DNA of 5,544 nucleotides from an uncultured Lachnospiraceae bacterium (GCA_900313435.1 OMRF01000360.1:1-5544); one strand, 5' to 3'; positions 1 to 5,544 are shown, counted from the stretch's first letter. Translations and numbers: made by a program. The notes: a model not told the origin generated them from the letters alone.

Positions 1-1
1 A

Positions 2-61
2 AGAGACAACCTGGATGCGCTCGGCTGGAGCTACGAAGGCGTTGGCTGGTACGCAGAATAA
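2..61 (+). CDS. C-terminal end of a DUF5648-like (probably secreted) protein, 5' truncated by the window
   Basis: Only the last 19 codons and the TAA stop are present, reading RDNLDALGWSYEGVGWYAE. The pattern of a short helix ending in LGW, then YEG-GWYA at the very C-terminus, matches the end of DUF5648-type domains as I remember them. Those domains sit at the C-termini of secreted or cell-surface proteins in Firmicutes and other bacteria, often after hydrolase or adhesion modules. The catalytic or binding part of this protein lies outside the window, so its function cannot be stated. A GC-rich palindrome followed by TTTT starts 22 bases after the stop and could serve as its terminator. The frame choice rests on the aromatic- and glycine-rich composition and on a stop codon placed just before the intergenic repeat. 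Nineteen residues are little evidence, so the family call is moderate at best. Confidence 0.5.
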   Translation, partial: RDNLDALGWSYEGVGWYAE

Positions 62-83
62 AATTTACCCTCGCGGTCTATTT

Positions 84-112
84 TGGACCCCGGGGACTGT
101 CCCGGGGGTCCA
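84..112. repeat. Palindromic intergenic repeat, copy 1 (imperfect), possible terminator
   Basis: This is a 29-base near-perfect palindrome with left arm TGGACCCCGGGGAC, central T and right arm GTCCCGGGGGTCCA. It differs from copies 2 and 3 at one base: position 92 is G instead of C, which leaves a G-G mismatch opposite position 104. It lies between the DUF5648-like tail and the SCP2-like gene. It is flanked by TTT on the left and TTTT (113-116) on the right, so its + strand transcript would be a GC-rich hairpin followed by AUUUU, resembling an intrinsic terminator. The SCP2 ribosome binding site begins directly after the T run. Confidence 0.93.
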
Positions 113-116
113 TTTT

Positions 117-123
117 AAGGAGG
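117..123 (+). promoter_or_regulatory. Ribosome binding site of the SCP2-like gene
   Basis: AAGGAGG is a near-full Shine-Dalgarno sequence with 9 bases between it and the ATG at 133. It directly abuts the T run of palindrome copy 1, so a hairpin there would end one base run before the ribosome docking site. Confidence 0.85.
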
Positions 124-132
124 ATCAGGAAC

Positions 133-450
133 ATGAATTTTGAAACAATTATATCAAAGGTTAGAAAGCTGGCCGAGAAGGCTGATGTCAGCAATGTGGA
201 TTTCCTTGCAGTGCAGGTAAATCTTACAGATATTGAGCCCAATGTGTTTTATGTTGAGGTCAAGGACCATAAGATTAACGTTGAGCCTTACGAATATCAT
301 GACAGAAACTGCGCTATTACTATCAAGTCCGATGATTTTAACAAGCTGATCTCCGGCAAGCTTAATCCTGTTGCTGCATTTACAGTTGGCAAGCTTAAGG
401 TTGATGGTGATGTTGGAAAAGCGCTTGAGTTTTCCAAACTGATTAAGTGA
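133..450 (+). CDS. SCP2 sterol-binding-domain-like protein
   Basis: This 105-residue protein is a single stand-alone domain of the SCP2 (sterol carrier protein 2) fold. SCP2 domains form a hydrophobic pocket that binds fatty acids, acyl-CoA or other lipids. Bacterial stand-alone copies are cytoplasmic and mostly of unknown exact role. The diagnostic stretch is in the C-terminal third: a strand and turn around NCAITIKSDDF (residues 60-70), then LISGKLNPVAAFTVGKLKV (72-90) and DGDVGKALEFSKLI (91-104). This matches the family pattern of a strand, a helix, a 'G-G-hydrophobic-GD' segment and a closing helix. There is no signal peptide or membrane segment. The start is supported by AAGGAGG at 117-123. 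The gene sits between two copies of the palindromic repeat, and no good promoter is visible in the short upstream gap, so it may depend on readthrough or an upstream promoter. The next gene begins 50 bases downstream on the same strand, but shared function with it is only a guess. Confidence 0.86.
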   Translation: MNFETIISKVRKLAEKADVSNVDFLAVQVNLTDIEPNVFYVEVKDHKINVEPYEYHDRNCAITIKSDDFNKLISGKLNPVAAFTVGKLKVDGDVGKALEFSKLIK

Positions 451-453
451 TTT

Positions 454-482
454 TGGACCCCCGGGACTGTCCCGGGGGTCCA
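454..482. repeat. Palindromic intergenic repeat, copy 2 (perfect)
   Basis: This copy is a perfect 14-bp inverted repeat around a single T: arms TGGACCCCCGGGAC and GTCCCGGGGGTCCA. It begins 4 bases after the TGA of the SCP2-like gene and ends 6 bases before the GGAG of the HD-GYP gene, so it fills almost the entire gap. The right flank is only TTT and then G, making it a poorer terminator than copy 1. As RNA it would place a very stable stem just upstream of the next ribosome binding site, which could weaken coupling or protect transcript ends. Confidence 0.95.
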
Positions 483-488
483 TTTGCC

Positions 489-492
489 GGAG
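489..492 (+). promoter_or_regulatory. Ribosome binding site that sets the start of the HD-GYP gene at 501
   Basis: GGAG, in the context GCCGGAG, lies 8 bases before ATG 501. The alternative in-frame GTG at 447 has no purine-rich sequence in front of it, and its first residues would be encoded by the palindromic repeat. This site therefore decides for the internal ATG. Confidence 0.7.
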
Positions 493-500
493 TCATATTA

Positions 501-2429
501 ATGGATATAGATTCAAACGACCTTAAAGAATACGCAAAAAGAATGGAGAAGATCCGACATCTGTCAACGCCTCCTCTTGAAGAGATCGAGGATGCGGGAG
601 AGTACAGTAAGGTCTTACTTCACAATTTTTCTCTCATAGGTGAACTGGCCGCGGAGAACCGGAAGGTCATAGAGGGGCTTATAAAAGCCAATAATTCGCC
701 GGAGGCTGCGCTGGATCCGGAAATAAAAGAAAAGTTTGAAGAGTTTTCAGACATACTTTTTGACGCGTATTCGATCGGTGAAGTGGATGTACATCTTTCA
801 AATCTTATAACGGACCTCCTGATGCAGGACGAGATACGTCTGACGGAAGACAACGAAGATATTAATGTGCACGTTATCTCTATTGCAAAAAAGGTTAAAA
901 GAGATTATTTTCTGCTCTCAGGTCTTACGAGGTTTTATACTGACAAGACGGAGGATGTGCGGAAAAAAGCCATAGAGAATATGAATGAGCTTCTGTCTTA
1001 TCTTAAAAAAGAAAGATTTACGGAGCTTAATGATGAAGCAAAGGAAACGGCGCTTCATTTTTCATTGACTGGCGCTCTTTTGTTTGAAAGTACGGACGTG
1101 GAAAAACCGATTGAGTATTGGGATCAGTGCATTGATATTCTGGAAGAAGAAAAAGCCATACTTAATGATCCTTTTTACAGAGACCAGGTCCCGGAATATG
1201 ACTGGGAAGCACATGAGTTTCGTATTTATTACTACGGAAGTTTTCTTGCGTATTCGATCCTTCCAAAGGAGATAGCAAAAAAGGCTTTTGAGTACGCAAA
1301 AAAGGCTGTTGATTATTTGGAGAATTGTAAAAGAGAAGATTTTACCTCCGCAGTAAGCATTGAGAATGAACTTGACCTTAAGCTGCTTTCCGAAGTTCAG
1401 GCAGGATACAGATCTGCAAGGGATGCCTGCGACATATTCTATGCTGCATATGAAAAAAGAGATCCTTCGGACTACTCTGTCACAGGGATAAACAAGAACC
1501 TTGATACTCCTTCCTCATACCTTCGTGTGTCAAAGATGGGAAATATGGAGCTTACGAAAGAGGATGCAGAGAGATATTACAACATTGAACGATCTGTAAT
1601 AGACTATCTTCACCTTATTCCGAAGGAAGGCGACACATACTTAAAGTGTGTAACTCTTATTACAAACCTGCCCTTATATTACAGGGAGGCTCCCGGTGCC
1701 ATGCCGCTTGAAGAATTTATGCTGAAGGCTTTTGCGGCAATACATCCTCCCACATATATCCATGTGAATATGGTTGCGGACATTACAGAAAGCCTTGTCC
1801 GGAATCTTTTCGAATATGATCCCTCGCAGTTTATTGGTTTTCCGGGATGCGATACTCTTGAAAAGGTGCTTGAGGCGAAGGAGGAGATCAAGGATTTTGC
1901 ATATCATGCGGCCCTGAACCATGACCTTGGGAAGCTCTTTATTATTGATGTTATTACAATGTACGGAAGAAGCCTTTTGGATGATGAGTTTGACATGATA
2001 AAGAATCATCCCGTTGTTGGGGCAAAAGTCGCGGAAGAAAACGAATCCACCAGGAAATATGTTGATATAATCCGCGGGCATCATCTTTGGTACGATTGTT
2101 CAAGAGGTTATCCGTACGGAACGGATACATTTAAGAGCCCGTACAAGACCATCATAGATCTTGTTTTGACTGCGGACTGCCTTGATGCCGCAACGGACAC
2201 CGTTGGGCGAAGCTACAACAAAGGCAAGAACTTTGAGGACTACATCAAAGAGGTGACGGAGGGCGCAGGCACGCATTATGCTCCGTTTTTACCGGATTTC
2301 CTTAAAAGCCCCGGAGTGAAACAGGACGTTATGTATCTCCTTACCGAAAGACGAGCAAAGCTTTATAAGGACACGTTTAACCTGCTTCGGAATAACGAAC
2401 TCGAAAATATAAAAGCAAGATGTCATTAA
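501..2429 (+). CDS. HD-GYP-like domain protein with long helical N-terminal region, candidate cyclic-di-GMP phosphodiesterase
   Basis: The protein has 642 residues from ATG 501. About residues 1-400 are charged and mainly alpha-helical, with TPR-like character (for example AKKAFEYAKKAVDYL near 259-273), but I recognise no named domain there. Residues about 410-635 form an HD-GYP-like metal phosphohydrolase. They contain TYIH (His421), HDLGK (His474, Asp475, Lys478), KNHP (His503), HH (527-528), Asp532, GYP (536-538) and the TADCLDA motif (Asp559). Together these match the two- or three-metal ligand set of HD-GYP enzymes, which hydrolyse cyclic-di-GMP and related dinucleotides. The segment HHLWYDCSRGYP has one extra residue compared with the usual HHExxDGxGYP and lacks its Glu and Gly, so activity or specificity may differ. 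There is no membrane segment or receiver domain, so it is probably cytoplasmic with signal input through the N-terminal half. Palindrome copies 2 and 3 flank it. Family assignment is strong; the substrate is inferred. Confidence 0.86.
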   Translation: MDIDSNDLKEYAKRMEKIRHLSTPPLEEIEDAGEYSKVLLHNFSLIGELAAENRKVIEGLIKANNSPEAALDPEIKEKFEEFSDILFDAYSIGEVDVHLSNLITDLLMQDEIRLTEDNEDINVHVISIAKKVKRDYFLLSGLTRFYTDKTEDVRKKAIENMNELLSYLKKERFTELNDEAKETALHFSLTGALLFESTDVEKPIEYWDQCIDILEEEKAILNDPFYRDQVPEYDWEAHEFRIYYYGSFLAYSILPKEIAKKAFEYAKKAVDYLENCKREDFTSAVSIENELDLKLLSEVQAGYRSARDACDIFYAAYEKRDPSDYSVTGINKNLDTPSSYLRVSKMGNMELTKEDAERYYNIERSVIDYLHLIPKEGDTYLKCVTLITNLPLYYREAPGAMPLEEFMLKAFAAIHPPTYIHVNMVADITESLVRNLFEYDPSQFIGFPGCDTLEKVLEAKEEIKDFAYHAALNHDLGKLFIIDVITMYGRSLLDDEFDMIKNHPVVGAKVAEENESTRKYVDIIRGHHLWYDCSRGYPYGTDTFKSPYKTIIDLVLTADCLDAATDTVGRSYNKGKNFEDYIKEVTEGAGTHYAPFLPDFLKSPGVKQDVMYLLTERRAKLYKDTFNLLRNNELENIKARCH

Positions 2430-2477
2430 AATGGACCCCCGGGACTGTCCCGGGGGTCCATTCCGGGGGTCCATTTT
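2428..2477. repeat. Palindromic intergenic repeat, copy 3, with tandemly duplicated right arm; probable terminator
   Basis: The core at 2432-2460 is identical to copy 2. Its right-arm segment CCGGGGGTCCATT (2450-2462) is immediately repeated at 2463-2475 and followed by TT. Two exclusive hairpins are possible. The compact one pairs 2430-2445 with 2447-2462 (16 bp). The extended one pairs AAAATGGACCCCCGG (2428-2442) with CCGGGGGTCCATTTT (2463-2477), giving 15 bp with a 20-base loop. Only the extended form ends in the TTTT run. The left flank overlaps the TAA stop of the HD-GYP gene at 2427-2429. The right edge lies 1 base before the TG of the downstream extended -10 box, so the element separates two transcription units. 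Confidence 0.92.
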
Positions 2478-2478
2478 G

Positions 2479-2487
2479 TGGTATAAT
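2479..2487 (+). promoter_or_regulatory. Extended -10 promoter of the NHLM-type export operon
   Basis: TGGTATAAT is a perfect extended -10 element (TGn followed by TATAAT at 2482-2487). No TTGACA-like -35 box occurs at 16-18 bases upstream, because that region is the duplicated arm of palindrome copy 3; extended -10 promoters often tolerate a poor -35. Transcription would be expected to start near 2494, giving a 5' leader of about 35 bases before ATG 2530. This is the only convincing promoter in the window and it fits the start of a new operon. Confidence 0.72.
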
Positions 2488-2529
2488 AGCAAACGGTTTT
2501 TGCCCATGACAACCGAAAGGATTTAATTC

Positions 2530-2754
2530 ATGAAAGAAAGACTGATATTTCGCGAAAAAAGCCTGGAAAAGGTGACTTCTCCGGAGCAGCTCAATGACTA
2601 TATCAAGGTGACAAGACCGTCCGTATGGCTGATCCTTTTTGCCACGATCATCCTTATAGTCGGGACGCTTGTTTGGGCCGTGTTTGGAAAGATACAGGTC
2701 AATACCGAAACAGGAGTGAAGGAAGTTGCACCTATAAGCTATATCATCAGATAG
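2530..2754 (+). CDS. Short HlyD-like membrane protein of an NHLM/NHLP export system (N-terminal stump)
   Basis: This 74-residue protein has a cytoplasmic N-terminus with the stretch KSLEKVTSPEQLNDYIKVTR (about 10-29), one hydrophobic transmembrane segment (about 31-53, PSVWLILF through WAVFGK) and only about 20 residues outside. The 'SLE+-SSPEQLD---+VT-P--W' start followed by a membrane helix and VFG+I is what I know from the N-termini of NHLM-system HlyD-like adaptors. Those normally run to several hundred residues with coiled-coil and lipoyl-like parts, and all of that is missing here. The next gene starts 15 bases after the stop, so there is no room for a frameshifted remainder. It may be a reduced membrane anchor or regulator of the transporter, or a decayed adaptor. 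AAAGGA (2516-2521), 8 bases upstream, supports the ATG, and the promoter at 2479 precedes it. Lachnospiraceae may carry similar short versions, so the reduction need not be a fresh mutation. Confidence 0.65.
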   Translation: MKERLIFREKSLEKVTSPEQLNDYIKVTRPSVWLILFATIILIVGTLVWAVFGKIQVNTETGVKEVAPISYIIR

Positions 2755-2769
2755 GTTCGGGAAATTCTT

Positions 2770-4959
2770 TTGGAAAAAGCACGTAAATCAACGATCAAAA
2801 AGCCAGTGACCGGAGGCGTTGCCAAGGTTCCTGTCGTGATGCAGATGGAAGCACTCGAGTGTGGAGCGGCATGCCTTACCATGGTTATGGCTTATTATGG
2901 GAAATGGATCCCGCTTGAACAGGTGCGGGAGGACTGCGGTGTCTCGAGAGACGGATCCAAGGCGGGAAATATCGCTAGAGCCGCAAGGAGTTATGGCTTT
3001 AATGCGACCGGTTACCGCTTTGAGCCTCAGCAGCTGAAGGAAAAAGCGACATTCCCCTGTATCATACACTGGGAATTCAACCATTTTGTAGTTCTCTGCG
3101 GCTTCAAGAGAGGAAAGGTATACATCAACGATCCCGCAAGGGGCGATATTATAATAACCGAGCAGGAATTCGACGAAGGCTTCACCGGGGTTACGGTGTT
3201 GATCACTCCGGGTGAAGAGTTTCAGCCCTCTGGCAGTCGAAAGAGTATGTTCGAATTTGCAAAAAAGCGGATGGAAGGAGCAGGATCGGCTGTGGCCTTT
3301 GTTGCGATAACGACATCCGTTACATCTATATGCGCGCTCGTGGCGGCCGGCTTTTCAAGGTTTTTTATGGATGAGCTGCTTCCCGGGAATAATTCCCAAC
3401 TTGTGGGATTTTTCATGTGCGCGCTTATCATTCTTACTGTTGTGCAGATAATATCTGCATGGATAAGCGCATTATATTCATTTCGTATCAGAGGCAAGTT
3501 TGCCGCAGTCGGAAATTCCACATACTTCTGGCATGTCCTTAAGCTTCCGATGAGGTTCTTTTCGCAGCGCATGGCGGGTGATATAGAACAGCGCCGGCTT
3601 GCTTTTTCAAATATAGCAACTCTTCTTGTCAATACATTTGCTCCCCTTGTAATAAATACGCTCATGCTGGTCTTTTATCTTGGCGTGATGCTTTCCTACT
3701 CGGTCGTAATGACGGCTATCGGGCTTGCTTCCATAGCTATCAATCTGTTTCTTGCCCGCTACGTGAGCGCTAAGAAAGTAAACATTACCCGTGTCATGAT
3801 GCGCGATGAGAGTAAGCTCTATTCGGAAACGGTATCCGGTATAGCTATGATCGAAACGATCAAGGCGAGCGGAGCCGAGAACGGGTTCTTTGAAAAATGG
3901 TCCGGGTATGAGGCGAGCGTTAACAGCCAGCGTGAAAAGTTTGCCGGGATGGATTGCGGACTTGGCAAGATTCCCGAGATCATCATGGAACTTGTAAATG
4001 ATATCGTTCTTCTCATGGGAGTATATCTCATGATAAAGGGCGAGTTCACTTCCGGTATGGTCCTTGCTTTTCAGGGATTCCTCGTACAGTTCCTCCTTCC
4101 GGCTCAGAAGCTGATCACAGCCGGGCAGAGTCTTCAGGAGATGCGAACCCAGATGGAGCGGATCGATGATGTCATGGAATATCCTGAAGACAGCACTTAT
4201 TCAAACAATAATGCGGATAGTGAAGGCTCAGCGGACAAGCTCTCGGGTTCAGTTACTCTCAAGAATGTGACCTTCGGTTATTCCAGGCTTTCGCCTCCTC
4301 TTATCGAGGACTTTTCGCTCACGCTTGAGAGGGGGAAGAGCGTTGCGTTTGTCGGAGGTTCGGGCTGCGGCAAGAGTACGCTCTCACGACTTATCTCAGG
4401 GCTTTATTCTCCGTGGTCGGGCGAGATCTTATTTGACGGTAAACCTGTTACCGGGATAGACCGTAGTATTTTTACTGCGTCGCTTGCGGTCGTTGATCAG
4501 GATATTATCCTCTTTGAAGATACGATAGCAAATAATATCAGAATGTGGGACAGTTCCATCGAAGATTTCGAGGTGATACTTGCGGCAAAGGATGCCCAGA
4601 TACACGAAGAGATCATGCAGAGGAACGGAGGTTACTCTTACAAGCTCCGGGAAGGCGGCCTTGATTTTTCCGGAGGACAGAGGCAGAGGCTTGAGATCGC
4701 CCGTGTCCTTGCGCAGGATCCGACTATCATGATAATGGACGAGGCTACGAGCGCACTTGACGCACAGACGGAGTATGACGTGGTCTCTTCGATAAGAGCG
4801 AGAGGCATCACTACCATAGTTGTGGCGCACAGGCTCTCAACGATAAGGGATTGTGACGAGATAATCGTACTTGATGAAGGTAAGGTGGTTGAGCGAGGAA
4901 CTCATGATGAGCTCATGGCAAACCACGGTCTTTATGAAAAGCTGGTCACCAACGAATAG
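2770..4959 (+). CDS. NHLM/NHLP-type peptidase-containing ABC transporter (C39 peptidase/permease/ATPase)
   Basis: This complete 729-residue transporter removes a leader peptide and exports the remaining peptide across the cytoplasmic membrane. The C39 peptidase domain spans about 15-150: Gln25 (oxyanion hole), catalytic Cys31 in ECGAACL, His105 in FNHFVVLCG, and Asp121 in INDPARG. The membrane domain covers about 172-450 with six predicted helices (near 172-194, 211-234, 285-303, 306-328, 403-421 and 425-447). A polar linker at 472-490 (NNNADSEGS) precedes the ATPase. The ATPase has Walker A GGSGCGKST (529-537), Q-loop Gln577, signature FSGGQ (633-637), Walker B IMIMD plus Glu658, and switch His687. 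All catalytic residues are present, so it should be active. The VVMQMEALECGAACL start and the order of neighbours point to the NHLM class (TIGR03796-like) rather than classical LanT. The start is TTG; CGGGAAA (2758-2764) is a weak ribosome site, suggesting coupling to the short upstream gene, which ends 15 bases before. Confidence 0.92.
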   Translation: MEKARKSTIKKPVTGGVAKVPVVMQMEALECGAACLTMVMAYYGKWIPLEQVREDCGVSRDGSKAGNIARAARSYGFNATGYRFEPQQLKEKATFPCIIHWEFNHFVVLCGFKRGKVYINDPARGDIIITEQEFDEGFTGVTVLITPGEEFQPSGSRKSMFEFAKKRMEGAGSAVAFVAITTSVTSICALVAAGFSRFFMDELLPGNNSQLVGFFMCALIILTVVQIISAWISALYSFRIRGKFAAVGNSTYFWHVLKLPMRFFSQRMAGDIEQRRLAFSNIATLLVNTFAPLVINTLMLVFYLGVMLSYSVVMTAIGLASIAINLFLARYVSAKKVNITRVMMRDESKLYSETVSGIAMIETIKASGAENGFFEKWSGYEASVNSQREKFAGMDCGLGKIPEIIMELVNDIVLLMGVYLMIKGEFTSGMVLAFQGFLVQFLLPAQKLITAGQSLQEMRTQMERIDDVMEYPEDSTYSNNNADSEGSADKLSGSVTLKNVTFGYSRLSPPLIEDFSLTLERGKSVAFVGGSGCGKSTLSRLISGLYSPWSGEILFDGKPVTGIDRSIFTASLAVVDQDIILFEDTIANNIRMWDSSIEDFEVILAAKDAQIHEEIMQRNGGYSYKLREGGLDFSGGQRQRLEIARVLAQDPTIMIMDEATSALDAQTEYDVVSSIRARGITTIVVAHRLSTIRDCDEIIVLDEGKVVERGTHDELMANHGLYEKLVTNE

Positions 4960-4962
4960 GAG
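4958..4962 (+). promoter_or_regulatory. Ribosome binding site supporting a TTG start at 4969
   Basis: AGGAG overlaps the TAG stop of the upstream transporter gene and lies 6 bases before TTG 4969. No ATG occurs in this frame until 5221, inside conserved sequence. The site therefore fixes the TTG as the start and implies translational coupling of the two transporter genes. Confidence 0.78.
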
Positions 4963-4968
4963 AAGAAG

Positions 4969-5544
4969 TTGGGCTTATATGAAGAGCAGATAAATCTGCG
5001 AAAGAAAAACGACATAGAGGCATTTGAGGATTCGTGCCTTAGGATCGCTGGATCCGTTATAGGGCAGAATCTTACTGCGGCACTTTCCAATGAACGCGAA
5101 CAGGCAAAAGATGCGATAGGGCAGGTCCTTAAGTACTATCACGTCAAGGTCAGGGAAGTGCCTGACAGACTTACTTATATCAACGAAGTGCTGGATTATC
5201 TCCTTCGCCCTTACGGTATCATGACAAGGCGGGTGGTCCTTCAGGAAGGCTTCAGAAAGAATGCTTCAGGCGCTATGCTCACCACCTTTGCTGACAGTGG
5301 TAAGCCCGTTGCGCTCATTCCTGCGGGAGCGCACGGCTATAAGTACGCCGATCCCCAAACCGGAAGGATGACAAAAGTAACTTCTGTTTCCGAAAAGCTC
5401 TTCAGCAGCGAAGCATTTGTATTTTATAAGCCCTTCCCGACCAGAGCCATGACCATGAAGGACCTTTATGCTTATATCTTCTCGAGCATTGACAGGAGCA
5501 CCGTCGCCGGATACATAGTCTTCGCTCTTATCGCAACACTTGTA
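4969..5544 (+). CDS. NHLM/NHLP-type permease/ATPase ABC transporter, second subunit, 3' truncated by the window
   Basis: The first 192 residues, from a TTG start, are present and the frame is open to the last base. The sequence begins with a charged helical region (MGLYEEQINLRKKND). It continues into a domain at about 50-155 with GKPVALIPAGAHGYKYADPQ (111-130), then AFVFYKPFPTRAMTMKDLYA (149-168), and the first membrane helix starts near 178. The pattern of PVAL-P, Y-YADP-TG, FY-P-P and then L-Y precedes the membrane domain in the second NHLM transporter (TIGR03797-like). This region looks like a degenerate, non-catalytic relative of C39: it keeps an Asp-Pro and lacks a nucleophilic Cys, a resemblance I infer by eye. 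The subunit probably pairs with the peptidase-containing transporter encoded 9 bases upstream to form a heteromeric exporter. The membrane domain, ATPase and any precursor peptide genes lie beyond the window. Confidence 0.85.
   Translation, partial: MGLYEEQINLRKKNDIEAFEDSCLRIAGSVIGQNLTAALSNEREQAKDAIGQVLKYYHVKVREVPDRLTYINEVLDYLLRPYGIMTRRVVLQEGFRKNASGAMLTTFADSGKPVALIPAGAHGYKYADPQTGRMTKVTSVSEKLFSSEAFVFYKPFPTRAMTMKDLYAYIFSSIDRSTVAGYIVFALIATLV

Noticed and set aside
84..482. Palindromes as a CRISPR array
   Set aside because: Spacing is gene-sized (hundreds to about 2000 bases) with genes between copies, and there are no spacer-length intervals or cas genes.
154..483. Open frames on the - strand opposite the SCP2-like, HD-GYP and transporter genes (also at 1674-2084, 2289-2507, 3222-3665 and 4429-4830)
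   Set aside because: They lie antisense to well-supported genes, show no family resemblance and have low-quality composition. The 154-483 and 2289-2507 frames start within the palindromic repeats or run through them.
447..500. GTG start at 447 for the HD-GYP gene, overlapping the SCP2 stop codon and extending the protein by 18 residues
   Set aside because: There is no ribosome binding site before the GTG, and the extra residues (LDPRDCPGGP) are just the palindromic repeat read as protein. ATG 501 has GGAG at a proper distance.
885..1307. A AAA AAG slippery heptamers in the zero frame (near 885, 1275 and 1296, and again near 3259 in the transporter) as possible programmed -1 frameshift sites
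   Set aside because: Both reading frames of the real genes continue intact, no stem-loop is evident just downstream, and Ala-Lys-Lys encoded as GCA AAA AAG is expected from codon preference.
2530..2754. The 74-residue protein as the exported precursor peptide
   Set aside because: It has no double-glycine or similar cleavage site. Its SPEQL lead-in plus membrane helix matches the HlyD-like family start instead.

Overview
The window looks like a chromosomal stretch of an anaerobic Firmicute, most likely a Lachnospiraceae member close to Butyrivibrio or Pseudobutyrivibrio. This is inferred from the protein families, the mixed codon use, AGGAG-type ribosome binding sites, a TGGTATAAT extended -10 box, and a GC-rich palindromic repeat set in otherwise AT-richer intergenic DNA. 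No rRNA or other taxonomic marker is present, so the placement is tentative. Every supported gene is on the + strand.

Region 1 (1-500) holds the last 19 codons of a protein whose tail resembles DUF5648-type extracellular domains. It is followed by a palindromic repeat, a 105-residue stand-alone SCP2-like lipid-carrier protein, and a second copy of the repeat. Region 2 (501-2429) is a 642-residue soluble protein with a long helical N-terminal half and a C-terminal HD-GYP-like phosphohydrolase domain, so it is a candidate cyclic-di-GMP phosphodiesterase with a slightly altered GYP signature. Region 3 (2428-2529) is a third repeat copy whose right arm is duplicated in tandem. A strong extended -10 promoter follows directly.

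Region 4 (2530-5544) is an operon of the NHLM/NHLP type, meaning export of peptides with nitrile-hydratase-like or Nif11-like leaders. It contains a 74-residue membrane protein that matches only the N-terminal stump of the HlyD-like component. Next is a complete C39 peptidase/permease/ATPase transporter, then the first 192 residues of the second, peptidase-less permease/ATPase partner, cut by the window edge. C39 transporters of this type remove a leader peptide and export the core peptide. No precursor peptide or maturation enzyme lies in the window, so the cargo is unknown and is probably encoded beyond 5544 or elsewhere.

The most notable features are the three palindromes, one in each gap between the first four genes; the rearranged third copy, which can form two mutually exclusive hairpins next to the promoter of the export operon; and the drastically shortened HlyD-like protein in an otherwise intact export cassette. 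Apart from these I see ordinary family members, and no clearly new system that the sequence alone can prove.
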